From positions 1-64,000 of the forward strand of contig NZ_CABFWF030000014.1 in assembly GCF_902153245.2 (NCBI RefSeq): a stretch of DNA of 64,000 nucleotides, read 5' to 3'. The translations under genes were made by a program, and so were the position numbers. This stretch comes from Pseudorhizobium endolithicum. GTDB lineage: Bacteria; Pseudomonadota; Alphaproteobacteria; Rhizobiales; Rhizobiaceae. Below are positions 35,259 to 44,420 of the stretch, in pieces (position 1 is the stretch's first letter; each line of letters opens with the position of its first letter). The notes under the pieces are model-generated. The model worked only from the letters and a program-made list of their open reading frames with translations. It made no database searches and had not been told where the DNA came from.

Positions 35259-35984
35259 TCAGGCGACATATTGTCCACCATTCGCCGTTATCGTTGACCC
35301 CGTGATGAAGCCCGCATCCTCCGAGGCCAGGAACACTACGCAACGCGCGATCTCCTCGGGGCTCCCCAACCGTCCGACCGGTATCTGCGGGATGATCCGT
35401 TCCTTCAGCACCTGCTCGGGAACCGCCTTGACCATTTCAGTGGCAATATAGCCGGGACATACGGCGTTCACCGTGATGTTCTTCGCAGCACCCTCCTGAG
35501 CGAGCGCCTTGGTGAAGCCGAGGTCTCCTGCCTTGGCGGCAGAATAGTTGACCTGGCCCATCTGGCCCTTCTGTCCGTTGATGGACGAGATATTGATGAT
35601 GCGCCCGAAACTGCGGTCGCGCATCCCTGCCCAGACCTGATGGGTCATGTTGAAGAGCCCTGTCAGGTTCGTCGCGATCACCTCGTTCCACTGCTCGGGC
35701 GTCATCTTGTGAAACATGGCATCGCGGGTGATTCCGGCATTGTTGACGAGCACTTCGACCGGACCGAGCTCAGCTTCTACCTGCCTCACGCCCTCAGAAC
35801 AGGCGTGATAGTTCGAGACATCCCACTTGAAGACGGGAATTCCGGTCTCCGCTCCGAAGATCCTGGCGTTGTCGTCGTTGCCGGCATAGTTGGCGGCGAC
35901 CCTGAAGCCTGCTGCGCCGAGCGCCACGCAGATTGCCGCTCCGATGCCGCGCGTGCCGCCCGTTACCACTGCTACCCTGGTCAT
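35259..35984 (-). CDS. phaB: Acetoacetyl-CoA reductase
   Basis: 241-residue short-chain dehydrogenase, the NADPH-dependent enzyme that reduces acetoacetyl-CoA to (R)-3-hydroxybutyryl-CoA for polyhydroxybutyrate. Motifs include VVTGGTRGIG (cofactor), NNAG, catalytic Ser in NISSINGQKGQMGQ, and Tyr-Lys in YSAAKAG. The SINGQKGQMGQ..YSAAK stretch is typical of PhaB rather than FabG. The ATG at 35984 has AGGGAG. phaA lies 96 bp upstream on the same strand. Confidence 0.95.
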   Translation of the reverse strand: MTRVAVVTGGTRGIGAAICVALGAAGFRVAANYAGNDDNARIFGAETGIPVFKWDVSNYHACSEGVRQVEAELGPVEVLVNNAGITRDAMFHKMTPEQWNEVIATNLTGLFNMTHQVWAGMRDRSFGRIINISSINGQKGQMGQVNYSAAKAGDLGFTKALAQEGAAKNITVNAVCPGYIATEMVKAVPEQVLKERIIPQIPVGRLGSPEEIARCVVFLASEDAGFITGSTITANGGQYVA

Positions 35985-36080
35985 CGACTGCTCCCTCTCC
36001 GGTCTGAGGATCTCGAGGACCCCTGGCATCAAGTTCGACTTCAAGGCAGGTGTCGCCTCCGGCAGGAGGCGTAAGCCGCT

Positions 36081-37262
36081 TCACATCGCTTCGAAGCACA
36101 TGGCGACGCCCATCCCGCCGCCGATGCAGAGCGTGGCAAGGCCCTTCCTGGCCTTTCGCCGCTTCATTTCGAACAGAAGCGTATTCAGTATGCGGGCACC
36201 GGAGGCGCCGATCGGGTGGCCGATGGCGATCGCGCCGCCGTTGACGTTGACGATCGCCGGATCCCAGCCGAGTTCCCTGTTGACCGCGCAGGCCTGAGCG
36301 GCGAAGGCCTCGTTGGCCTCTACGAGGTCGAGATCGGCCGCCCTCCACCCGGCCTTCTCCAGCGCCTTGCGGGACGCGGGGATCGGCCCGGTGCCCATGA
36401 TCTGGGGATCGACGCCGGCCGTCGCCCAGGAAACGATCCGCACCATCGGCTGAATGCCGCGCCGTACCGCCTCGTCCTCGGTCATCAGCACCGCAGCCGC
36501 GGCGCCGTCGTTGATGCCGGAGGCATTCCCCGCCGTAACCGTACCTTCCTTATCGAAGGCGGGCCGGAGCTTGGCCATATTGTCGAGCGTGGCATCCAAA
36601 CGGATATATTCGTCGTCCTCTACGGAGACGTCGCCCTTCTTGCCCTTGATGACGTACGGCACGATTTCATCCCTGAACCGGCCGGCAGCCTGGGCCGCCT
36701 CCGCCTTGTTCTGGGAGGAGACGGCGAACTGGTCCTGCTCGTCGCGCGAGAGTTGCCACTGGCGGGCGATGTTTTCGGCGGTGATACCCATGTGATAGCC
36801 GTAGAAGGCATCCGTCAGGCCGTCCTTGATCATGGTGTCGATCATCTTCATGTCGCCCATCTTCACGCCGCCGCGCAGATGGGCGACATGCGGCGCCATG
36901 GACATGGATTCCTGCCCCCCGGCGACGATGATCTTCGCATCGCCGAGCGCGATCTGCTGCAGCCCGAGCGCCACGGCCCGCAATCCCGATCCGCAAAGCT
37001 GGTTGACGCCCCAGGCCGTTGCCTCCTGCGGGACGCCGGCCTTCATCGCGGCCTGGCGGGCCGGATTCTGCCCTTCTCCCGCAGGCAGCACCTGACCAAG
37101 GATGACCTCATCCACCTCGCCGCCTTCGACGCCCGCCCGCGATAGCGCACCCTTTATGGCTGCGGCCCCGAGTTCATGGGCCGGCACGTTGGCGAAAGCG
37201 CCGTTGAAGGAGCCCACGGCCGTGCGGGCGGCGGATGCGATCACGATCGATGGTTGCGTCAC
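36081..37262 (-). CDS. phaA: Acetyl-CoA acetyltransferase (beta-ketothiolase)
   Basis: 393-residue thiolase, exactly the usual length, which condenses two acetyl-CoA to acetoacetyl-CoA in PHB synthesis. The acylated Cys is in [10 protein letters not shown] (about residue 88), with [10 protein letters not shown] and CIGGGMGVA at the C-terminal active site. The start is a GTG at 37262 ([13 protein letters not shown]) with AGGAG seven bases upstream; the longer frame begins only at a TTG and lacks a ribosome site. It forms the phaAB operon; the divergent phaR is the likely regulator. Confidence 0.96.
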   Translation of the reverse strand: MTQPSIVIASAARTAVGSFNGAFANVPAHELGAAAIKGALSRAGVEGGEVDEVILGQVLPAGEGQNPARQAAMKAGVPQEATAWGVNQLCGSGLRAVALGLQQIALGDAKIIVAGGQESMSMAPHVAHLRGGVKMGDMKMIDTMIKDGLTDAFYGYHMGITAENIARQWQLSRDEQDQFAVSSQNKAEAAQAAGRFRDEIVPYVIKGKKGDVSVEDDEYIRLDATLDNMAKLRPAFDKEGTVTAGNASGINDGAAAAVLMTEDEAVRRGIQPMVRIVSWATAGVDPQIMGTGPIPASRKALEKAGWRAADLDLVEANEAFAAQACAVNRELGWDPAIVNVNGGAIAIGHPIGASGARILNTLLFEMKRRKARKGLATLCIGGGMGVAMCFEAM

Positions 37263-37499
37263 GGGTGTCTCCTGGTCATTTCGCTTTTGCTCAAAGACTG
37301 ACAAAGCTTCGAGGCGAAGTCAAACGGCCGGGACTGCGACTTTCATCGGAAAGTAATTCGACATTTGAAAGCCTTGCGCCACGGCGGACCGCTTCCCGCC
37401 GCGGCGCACAAAAACGTTGTCAGCCCGCTTCGTTTGCGCATACAGTCCATTGGGGAGAGCTCCTCCGGCGTGCAGATGTGAGGAGCGAGGAGGCGAAGA

Positions 37500-38075
37500 A
37501 TGGCCAAGACCGACGGCGAAACAGTCATCAAGAAATATGCGAACCGGCGCCTCTACAATACCGGCACCAGCACCTATGTCACGCTGGAAGACCTCGCCAA
37601 GATGGTGAAGAAGGGCGAGGAGTTCGTCGTGCAGGACGCCAAGACCGGTGAGGATATAACCCACTCGGTCCTCACGCAGATCATCTTCGAGCAGGAATCC
37701 AAGACCGGGAACACCCTGCTCCCCATCTCCTTCCTGCGGCAGCTCATTTCCTATTACGGCGACCAAATGCAGATGGTGGTGCCGACATTCCTGGAGCATT
37801 CGATGCAGGCGTTCGCCCAGCAGCAGGTCCAGATGCGCGAGCAGATGAGCCGGGCTTTCGGAGACACCTCGCTGTCGAAAAACCTGCAGGCCCCGATGCA
37901 GTTGATGGAGGAACAGGTTCGCCGGAACACGGAAATGTTCCGTCAGGCGATGCAGATGTTCTCGCCCTTCGGGACCCAGCCGCCAGCATCCTCGTCGAAG
38001 AAGTCCGATCCGAAGGATATCGAGGAGCTGAAGGAGCAGTTGCGGACCCTCCAGAACAGGCTGGACAATCTCTGA
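37500..38075 (+). CDS. phaR: Polyhydroxybutyrate synthesis regulator PhaR
   Basis: 191-residue PhaR. The N-terminal DNA-binding part (IKKYANRRLYNTGTSTYVTLEDLA, about 10-35) and the PHB-accumulation domain (about 50-110) are typical; a Gln/Met-rich helical region and a C-terminal coiled coil (EELKEQLRTLQNRLDNL) follow. PhaR represses phasin and often its own gene, and binds PHB granules when polymer accumulates; in rhizobia (AniA) it affects carbon flow widely. It is divergent from phaAB over a 237-bp region. AGGAGG precedes the ATG. Confidence 0.95.
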   Translation: MAKTDGETVIKKYANRRLYNTGTSTYVTLEDLAKMVKKGEEFVVQDAKTGEDITHSVLTQIIFEQESKTGNTLLPISFLRQLISYYGDQMQMVVPTFLEHSMQAFAQQQVQMREQMSRAFGDTSLSKNLQAPMQLMEEQVRRNTEMFRQAMQMFSPFGTQPPASSSKKSDPKDIEELKEQLRTLQNRLDNL

Positions 38076-38104
38076 CCCAAGCCGCCAACCGCGGGCGCGA
38101 AGCA

Positions 38105-38135
38105 ACAAAAAAGGCCGGGAGAACCGGCCTTTTCT
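38105..38135. terminator. Bidirectional terminator between phaR and rpmF
   Basis: Stem AAGGCCGG / CCGGCCTT with loop GAGAA, flanked by an A run on the left and TTTT on the right, so it can act for phaR on plus and for rpmF on minus (T6 tract, the stronger side). Confidence 0.9.
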
Positions 38136-38154
38136 TCGAAATCATCCGAAAGCG

Positions 38155-38340
38155 TTATGCGCTTTCCTTGGGCGTCAGGACCTGGCGGCCGCGATACATC
38201 CCCGTCTTCAGGTCGATGTGATGCGGACGACGGAGCTCGCCCGAGTTCTTGTCTTCGATGTAGGTCGGAGCCTTCAGCGCGTCGGCCGAACGGCGCATAC
38301 CGCGTTTCGACGGGCTCGTTTTTCTCTTCGGTACAGCCAT
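38155..38340 (-). CDS. rpmF: 50S ribosomal protein L32
   Basis: 61-residue L32: start [18 protein letters not shown] and the [16 protein letters not shown] end are diagnostic. It lacks the four zinc-binding cysteines, as in the Zn-independent (C-minus) form usual in alphaproteobacteria. Single gene, GGAG ribosome site, converging with phaR. Confidence 0.98.
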   Translation of the reverse strand: MAVPKRKTSPSKRGMRRSADALKAPTYIEDKNSGELRRPHHIDLKTGMYRGRQVLTPKESA

Positions 38341-38485
38341 TCTCGTTACTCCACTTTTCGTGCAAAGCGTCGTCCCCGGCCGAATTTAGCCGAACTGGAC
38401 AAGCCTCAATATCGGAAATTTGGGCGGCTTATACATGCTGATCCCCCGCTTGACCAGTCCCCGCAGGGAAAAAATCACCGCAGCC

Positions 38486-39133
38486 CTAAGCCTCGTCCTC
38501 CGGAACGATCCAGGTTTCCGCAAGGGCGGCCTCGCGCCATCGGATCCAGGCCGGATGCGATTTCATCGCGTCCATATAGGTAAGCGCATCCCTGTCGACC
38601 GGCAGATCGTAGACATCGAACCGATTGACCACCGGAGCGAACATCGCGTCCGCTGCAGAGAAACGGCCGAAGAGGAAGGGGCCTCCCGACATCTCGCAGC
38701 ATTCCCTCCAGATCGTGGAAATACGGGCGACATCGTCCGTTACGCCTTCCGGAAGGACGATCTTCCGTTTTTCGCGACGCATGTTCATCGGGCAGGCGCC
38801 GCGGAGGGCGCGGAAGCCCGAGAGCATTTCCATGGAGATCGAACGCGCGATAGCGCGTGACGCAGCATTTTCCGGCCAAAGATGCCGCTCGGGAAAGAGC
38901 TCCGCGACATATTCGATGATCGCGAGCGACTCCCAGACCCGCAGCGGCCCGTGATGAAGGGCCGGGACCCGCCCCGTCGGCGATACCTCGAAGAAGCGGG
39001 GATTACCGGCAGGGAAGTCGAAGGGTATCAGGACTTCCTCGAAGGGAATGCCGGCCGCCGTCAAGGCGATCCAGGGACGGAACGACCAGGAGGAATAGTT
39101 CTTGTTGCCAATATAAAGGGTAAGCTGGGTCAT
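38486..39133 (-). CDS. Glutathione S-transferase family protein
   Basis: 215 residues: thioredoxin-like N-domain (LTLYIGNKNYSSWSFRPWIAL, with the Ser of NYSSWS as likely catalytic residue; SPTGRVPAL as the cis-Pro glutathione site; ESLAI) and a helical C-domain. The N-terminal pattern is that of the YfcF/GstZ-like 'NKNYSSWS' group. Substrate unknown. I chose the ATG at 39133 with GGAG. It lies 67 bp downstream of mtgA on the same strand. Confidence 0.9.
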   Translation of the reverse strand: MTQLTLYIGNKNYSSWSFRPWIALTAAGIPFEEVLIPFDFPAGNPRFFEVSPTGRVPALHHGPLRVWESLAIIEYVAELFPERHLWPENAASRAIARSISMEMLSGFRALRGACPMNMRREKRKIVLPEGVTDDVARISTIWRECCEMSGGPFLFGRFSAADAMFAPVVNRFDVYDLPVDRDALTYMDAMKSHPAWIRWREAALAETWIVPEDEA

Positions 39134-39200
39134 CGGGTTCTCCACGCGCACGCAATAGCTACCCAGCTTTACTCGGCGGGACCAATGAAAAGTCTCGACG

Positions 39201-39944
39201 TCACTGATAAATACATGTGACGTAATCCCGGGAGTTGCGCGCCCTTCGCTCCACCACCCCGGCAAGCCGCTGCATCCCCCTGCCGGGCTTGCCGGCGACG
39301 CGCGTAATGGGATTCGGCAGCGCCACCGCCAGAAGCGCCGCCTGCCTGCGGCTCAGGTCCTTGGCTGAAACGCCGAAATGGTGCCGAGCGGCAGCTTCCG
39401 CACCGTAGATTCCAGGTCCCCATTCGACGATATTGAGGTAGATCTCCATCAGCCGGCGTTTGGACCAGAAGAAGTCCGCGGCGATCGCCAGCGGCATTTC
39501 GAGCCCCTTTCGGACGAAGGACCTGCCGTTCCAGAGAAAGAGGTTCTTGGCCGTCTGCATCGGAATCGTACTCGCGCCGCGCGTCGCTTCTCCCTCCAGG
39601 GCCTCCTGGACCACCGCCTTCATTTCCCCCCAGTCCACCCCGGAATGCCGGCAGAACTGTCCGTCTTCCGACATCATCACCGATCGGACGAGATTGGGGG
39701 AAATATCTTCCAGAGCCACCCACCGGCGCTCATAACCCCTAAGCAGAGCAAGATCCGCCAGCATCAGCGTCGAGACGGGGTGGACGAACGGCGGCGTATA
39801 GAGAAGAATGAGCAGATAGGGAGCGATCAGCACGACCAGCACCACAAGGATGAGCCGGCGCAGGAAGCGCGCTGCCGATGATTGCCGGCTATGCCGCAAT
39901 CCCTCCTCCCCCTCTTCTACCTGTCGTTCCGGTACAACGTCCAA
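39201..39944 (-). CDS. mtgA: Monofunctional peptidoglycan glycosyltransferase
   Basis: 247-residue MtgA (GT51): one membrane anchor ([19 protein letters not shown], about 31-50), then [17 protein letters not shown] with the catalytic Glu, [16 protein letters not shown] and [20 protein letters not shown]. It polymerises lipid II into glycan strands. The best start is a TTG at 39944 with AGAGG six bases upstream; no in-frame ATG or GTG lies ahead of the membrane segment. It is divergent from ispA. Confidence 0.93.
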   Translation of the reverse strand: MDVVPERQVEEGEEGLRHSRQSSAARFLRRLILVVLVVLIAPYLLILLYTPPFVHPVSTLMLADLALLRGYERRWVALEDISPNLVRSVMMSEDGQFCRHSGVDWGEMKAVVQEALEGEATRGASTIPMQTAKNLFLWNGRSFVRKGLEMPLAIAADFFWSKRRLMEIYLNIVEWGPGIYGAEAAARHHFGVSAKDLSRRQAALLAVALPNPITRVAGKPGRGMQRLAGVVERRARNSRDYVTCIYQ

Positions 39945-40068
39945 TTTCGCCTCTCGCGTCGGCGACTCTTAACGTTTGGCGCAAGCGATGACCAGTGGAT
40001 CGGCCAAATCTTACCACCCATTCGCAGGGCACGTTGAAGTTGGCCTCCACTCGTGCCAAACAGCCGCC

Positions 40069-40983
40069 ATGACCATGTCCTTGAAGTCGTTCGAACAACA
40101 CCTCATCGAAAGCGCCAAGCGAACAGAGGCACTTCTGGCCTCTCTGCTTGGCGACAGCCGCCTGGCCGGCGAGATCGCCCGGCCGGCGTCGCTGCTGGCG
40201 GCAATGCGGCACGGAACGCTGAACGGCGGCAAGCGCCTGCGGCCCTTCCTCGTGCAGGAAAGCGCAGCGCTTCTGGGAGGCGATCCGCAGGTCGCTGCGC
40301 GAGTCGGCTGCGCGCTCGAATGCGTGCACTGCTATTCCCTGATCCACGACGACCTGCCGGCCATGGACAACGACGATATCCGGCGCGGACGACCAACCGT
40401 CCACAAGGCATTCGACGAGGCTTCCGCGATCCTTGCCGGGGATAGCCTGCTGACCTTCGCCTTCGACATCATCGCGGCACCGGAGACGCGGCTGGCGGAC
40501 AGGCCGAAAGTCGAACTGATCCTAGCCCTGTCACGGGCGTCCGGTATCGGCGGCATGGCCGGAGGGCAGGCGCTGGATCTCGCCGCCGAGAAGTCTCCGC
40601 CCGATGAAGCGGGAATTTTGACCCTGCAGGCGATGAAGACCGGAGCTCTCCTGCGCTTTGCGTGCGAGGCAGGCGCCATCGTGGCGGGATCCGATACGGA
40701 GGACCGACAGCGGTTGCGGACCTTCGGCCAGAAGATCGGCCTCGCCTTCCAACTCGCGGACGATCTGCTCGACGTTACCGCCGATGCCGCGATCATGGGC
40801 AAGGCAACCGGCAAGGACGCCGGTCGAGGCAAGGGAACGCTGGTGGCACTGCACGGGACGGCGTGGGCGGAAGAGCGGCTTGCCACCCTCGCGCAGGAGG
40901 CCATCGACCTCCTCGCCGGTTTCGGTCCCCGCGCCTCCATCCTGCAGCAGGCAGCACAATTTATTGCGGACCGGAAGAACTGA
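40069..40983 (+). CDS. ispA: Farnesyl/geranyl diphosphate synthase
   Basis: 304-residue trans-prenyltransferase. The first Asp-rich motif is in CYSLIHDDLPAMDND (about 103-117), the second in FQLADDLLDVT (about 225); GGKRLRPFL and the fully IspA-like surroundings favour C15 farnesyl-PP synthesis. It supplies precursors for ubiquinone, undecaprenyl-PP and hopanoids. ATGs at 40069 and 40075 are both possible; ribosome sites are weak. ispG of the same MEP pathway lies 0.8 kb further on the opposite strand. Confidence 0.92.
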   Translation: MTMSLKSFEQHLIESAKRTEALLASLLGDSRLAGEIARPASLLAAMRHGTLNGGKRLRPFLVQESAALLGGDPQVAARVGCALECVHCYSLIHDDLPAMDNDDIRRGRPTVHKAFDEASAILAGDSLLTFAFDIIAAPETRLADRPKVELILALSRASGIGGMAGGQALDLAAEKSPPDEAGILTLQAMKTGALLRFACEAGAIVAGSDTEDRQRLRTFGQKIGLAFQLADDLLDVTADAAIMGKATGKDAGRGKGTLVALHGTAWAEERLATLAQEAIDLLAGFGPRASILQQAAQFIADRKN

Positions 40984-41055
40984 CGATCCGGGCTCCGGAT
41001 CGGAATGCGACGGCTCCTGACGAGCCGCCAGTGACGGCCCGTCGGGATGGACCGG

Positions 41056-41706
41056 TCAACGCGTGATCGGCGCGATCATGACCTCGACGCGGCGGTTCTG
41101 CGCACGGCCCTCCGGCGTGGCGTTCGAGGCAATCGGCTGCGACGGCCCGAAGCCCATCGTCGACATGCGGCGCTGGTCGACGCCGCGGCTCGCCAGATAG
41201 TTGGCGACCGACGCGGCGCGCCGCTCCGACAGACCCTGGTTATGGGCAAGACTTCCCGTCGAATCCGTATGGCCATTGACGTCGATGAGCGTGCGGTTGA
41301 ACTTGTTCAGCACGATCGCAACGGAGTCCAGCGTCGGATAGAAGGGTGGGATCACCTGATCCCGATCCGTTGCGAAGGTCACATTGGACGGCATGTTGAG
41401 AACGATGCGGTCACCCATGCGGGTGACCGAAACACCCGTGCCCTGCAGTTGCGCCCGCAGTTCGGCTTCCTGCTGGTCCATATAGTTGCCGATGGCGCCG
41501 CCGGCGAGACCGCCCACTGCGGCACCGATCAGTGCGCCCTTCCCGTCACCGCCTATTGCAAGACCGGTGAGGGCGCCGAGACCGGCGCCGATGGCGGCGC
41601 CCCCGGCCGTATTGGAAACCTTCTGCTGACCGGTATAGGGGTCGGTCGTGGTGCATGCGGAAAGATAGGTCGCTGCAAGCGCGACGAATGCGAGCTTCTT
41701 GATCAT
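41056..41706 (-). CDS. OmpA-family lipoprotein with glycine zipper
   Basis: 216 residues. Lipoprotein signal with lipobox LSAC (Cys about 18), a glycine-zipper membrane segment (about 34-75: AAIGAGLGALTGLAIGG and GGLAGGAIGNYMDQQEAELR), then a peptidoglycan-binding OmpA_C domain: DVNGHTDSTGS, LSERRAASVANYLASRGV and NRRVEVMI. It probably ties the outer membrane to the cell wall (YiaD/PAL-like). I chose the ATG at 41706, which starts a perfect lipoprotein signal. Confidence 0.92.
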   Translation of the reverse strand: MIKKLAFVALAATYLSACTTTDPYTGQQKVSNTAGGAAIGAGLGALTGLAIGGDGKGALIGAAVGGLAGGAIGNYMDQQEAELRAQLQGTGVSVTRMGDRIVLNMPSNVTFATDRDQVIPPFYPTLDSVAIVLNKFNRTLIDVNGHTDSTGSLAHNQGLSERRAASVANYLASRGVDQRRMSTMGFGPSQPIASNATPEGRAQNRRVEVMIAPITR

Positions 41707-41781
41707 TCGAATCGATGTCCCCGTCGTCTGTGGTGAATCGTCATTTACCACGAAATACGGCAGCACGGGGACAAGGATAGG

Positions 41782-43032
41782 TCATTCCGCTGCGGAGCGT
41801 TGTCCGAAGCGCTGCTCTATGTAGTCGATCACCAGCTTTTCGAAATCAGCGGCGATGTCTGGGCCGCGCAGGGTCAGAGCCTTCTTGCCGTCGATGAAGA
41901 CCGGTGCCGCCGGCGTCTCGCCGGTGCCGGGAAGCGAAATGCCGATATCGGCATGCTTGCTTTCGCCGGGACCATTGACGATGCAGCCCATCACCGCGAC
42001 GTTGAGCGCCTCGACGCCGGGATATTTCTCGCGCCATACGGGCATGTTCTTGCGGATGTCCTCCTGGATGCGCTGCGCGAGCTCCTGAAAGACAGTGGAG
42101 GTGGTGCGGCCGCAACCGGGGCAGGCGGCAACCACCGGGATGAACTGGCGGAAGCCCATGACCTGGAGCAGTTCCTGGGCCACCTGTACCTCGCGGGTGC
42201 GATCGCCGTTCGGCTCGGGCGTCAGCGATACCCGGATCGTATCGCCGATCCCCTGCTGCAGCACATAGCCCATGGCGGCGGAGGAGGCCACGATGCCTTT
42301 TGTCCCCATGCCGGCCTCGGTGAGGCCGAGGTGCAGGGCATGGCCGGAGCGTTCGGCAAGCATGGAATAGACGGCGATGAGGTCCTGCACCTGGCTGACC
42401 TTGGCCGACAGGATGATCCGGTTGCGCGGCAGGCCGATGCTTTCCGCCAGCTCCGCCGAGATCAGCGCCGACTGGCAGATCGCCTCGTGCATTACCTGCC
42501 GGGCGGAGAGCGGCGAGCCTTCGGCAGCGTTGCGGTCCATCAGGGTCGTCAGGAGATCCTGATCCAGCGAACCCCAGTTGACCCCGATGCGCACCGGCTT
42601 GTCGTAGCGGATCGCCATCTCGATGATGTCGGCGAACTGCTTGTCCTTCTTGTCCTTGAAGCCGACATTGCCGGGATTGATGCGGTATTTGGCAAGCGCT
42701 TCGGCACAGGCCGGATGATCCGCAAGAAGCTTGTGGCCGATATAATGGAAATCGCCCACCAGCGGCACGTCCATGCCCAGGCGCAGCAGACGTTCGCGGA
42801 TCTTCGGCACGGCGGCGGCACTCTCGTCCCGATCGACCGTGATGCGCACGATTTCCGAGCCGGCCCGATGGAGAGCCGCGACCTGCGCTACGGTCGCGTC
42901 CACATCGGCCGTGTCCGTATTGGTCATGGACTGGACGACGACCGGCGCGCCGCCACCGACGATCACGCCGCCGACATCGACGGCGACCGTCGTCCGGCGC
43001 GGCTTCGGATCGTACTCAAGGCATGTGGACAT
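41782..43032 (-). CDS. ispG: 4-hydroxy-3-methylbut-2-en-1-yl diphosphate synthase
   Basis: 416-residue IspG (GcpE), the iron-sulphur enzyme converting MEcPP to HMBPP in the MEP isoprenoid pathway. The TIM-barrel start [15 protein letters not shown] and the 4Fe-4S ligands (ACPGCGRT at about 301-304 and [17 protein letters not shown]) are intact. Length and the internal insert are normal for alphaproteobacteria. Its stop is 75 bp from the OmpA-like gene start, same strand. The MFS gene is 91 bp upstream. Confidence 0.96.
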   Translation of the reverse strand: MSTCLEYDPKPRRTTVAVDVGGVIVGGGAPVVVQSMTNTDTADVDATVAQVAALHRAGSEIVRITVDRDESAAAVPKIRERLLRLGMDVPLVGDFHYIGHKLLADHPACAEALAKYRINPGNVGFKDKKDKQFADIIEMAIRYDKPVRIGVNWGSLDQDLLTTLMDRNAAEGSPLSARQVMHEAICQSALISAELAESIGLPRNRIILSAKVSQVQDLIAVYSMLAERSGHALHLGLTEAGMGTKGIVASSAAMGYVLQQGIGDTIRVSLTPEPNGDRTREVQVAQELLQVMGFRQFIPVVAACPGCGRTTSTVFQELAQRIQEDIRKNMPVWREKYPGVEALNVAVMGCIVNGPGESKHADIGISLPGTGETPAAPVFIDGKKALTLRGPDIAADFEKLVIDYIEQRFGQRSAAE

Positions 43033-43123
43033 TCGGGTCTCGTCGGCTGGGATGGATGCCTTTCAGGTGGAGGATCAAATGTGGCTTGTCAACCGCCGGG
43101 GCTTCCGTCCTCGGCTCCCGCCC

Positions 43124-44317
43124 TCAATCGTGCCGCACGCCATCCGCATGGCGTGCCAGCGGAGACAGCAGCAGGACCACGAGATGCAGGATCGACAGAC
43201 CGGCAAAGATCACGGCCAAACCGGTATACTCTGCTATGAAACCGATCGCGGAAGGCGCGACCAGGATTCCGGAATATCCCATCGTCGTGACCACCGACAG
43301 GCCTACTCCCGGCTGCATGCCCGGCAGGTTGCCGGCCGCCGAGAAGACGATCGGGACAAGGTTGGAGACGCCGATGCCTGCCAGAGCAAACCCCATGATC
43401 GCGACGGTCTCGTCCGGCGCGAAACCGGCGATCAGCAGGCCTGTCACCGAGACCACCGCACAGACCCGCAGCGTCCGCACAGCACCGAAGCGGTCGCGGA
43501 CCAGGTCCCCGGCAAAGCGCATAATGGCCATGGTGAGGGAGAAGGCCGCGAATGCGAAGCCGGAGGCCGTCACCGAGGATCCCAATTCCTCGCGCAGGTA
43601 GAGAGCGCTCCAATCGATAACCGCGCCCTCCGGGATCATGCAGAACAGAGCCATGAGACCGATGAGCCAGGGCAGCCCGGACCGGGGAAGACGTGCCCGC
43701 TCCGCAACTTCCTCGGGATGGGGCGCATCATGAAGGATCATCTGCCATGCGGCCATCACCATGGCGCCAGCCAGAACCGTCACGAGCAATGCATGGCCGA
43801 CCACTCCCAGGCGCTCGATGAGATACCCGCCGCTTGCAGCCCCCAACAGGCCGCCAAGGCTCCAGAAGGCGTGGCAGGAGGACATGATCGCCCGCCGCAT
43901 GAACTTCTCGACCGCGACCGCATTCGCGTTCATCGCAACGTCCATGGCGCCGATCAGCCCGCCGAACAGGAAGATTGCCACCGCGCCGGTCCAGACGTCG
44001 CCGACCAGCGTGAGAAGAAACAGGGTCGGCGTGGCAAGAACGGCGGCAATGCGGGAGACGGTGCTGGAGCCGAGCCGCGCGATCTGGCTCCCGGCGATCG
44101 GCATCATGACCAGCGAGCCGAGACCGAAGATCAGGATCATCAGCCCCAGTCCGCCTTCGGAAAGCGAAAGCCGGCTCGCGAACTCCGGGATCTTCGGAGC
44201 CCACGCACCGACCATGAAACCGTTCATCAGGAACAGGAGGGCCACTGCCAGGCGCTCCCGCGTCACATAACTGCTCCGCGCCGCCGCGCCCTCGCGAGAT
44301 ACATCCATCTTCACCAT
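43124..44317 (-). CDS. MFS transporter
   Basis: 397-residue major facilitator with about 12 helices. N-terminal helix LAVALLFLMNGFMVGAWAPKIPEFASRLSLSEGGLGLMIL and AHxxWSLG-like SSCHAFWSLGGLLGA resemble the YbjJ/FucP-like 'inner membrane protein' group. The substrate cannot be told from sequence; sugar or drug efflux are both possible. ATGs at 44317 and 44308 are possible, with weak ribosome sites. It lies downstream of pyc on the same strand, 103 bp away. Confidence 0.85.
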   Translation of the reverse strand: MVKMDVSREGAAARSSYVTRERLAVALLFLMNGFMVGAWAPKIPEFASRLSLSEGGLGLMILIFGLGSLVMMPIAGSQIARLGSSTVSRIAAVLATPTLFLLTLVGDVWTGAVAIFLFGGLIGAMDVAMNANAVAVEKFMRRAIMSSCHAFWSLGGLLGAASGGYLIERLGVVGHALLVTVLAGAMVMAAWQMILHDAPHPEEVAERARLPRSGLPWLIGLMALFCMIPEGAVIDWSALYLREELGSSVTASGFAFAAFSLTMAIMRFAGDLVRDRFGAVRTLRVCAVVSVTGLLIAGFAPDETVAIMGFALAGIGVSNLVPIVFSAAGNLPGMQPGVGLSVVTTMGYSGILVAPSAIGFIAEYTGLAVIFAGLSILHLVVLLLSPLARHADGVRHD

Positions 44318-44420
44318 CCCATCATGCTGCGGCGAACTTAGTTAAATCGATTAGCATGACAAGCCGCGCCAGGGTACGTGATCTCACTTTTTGTGTAGCG
44401 GCACGAGCAGGTGTGAACAG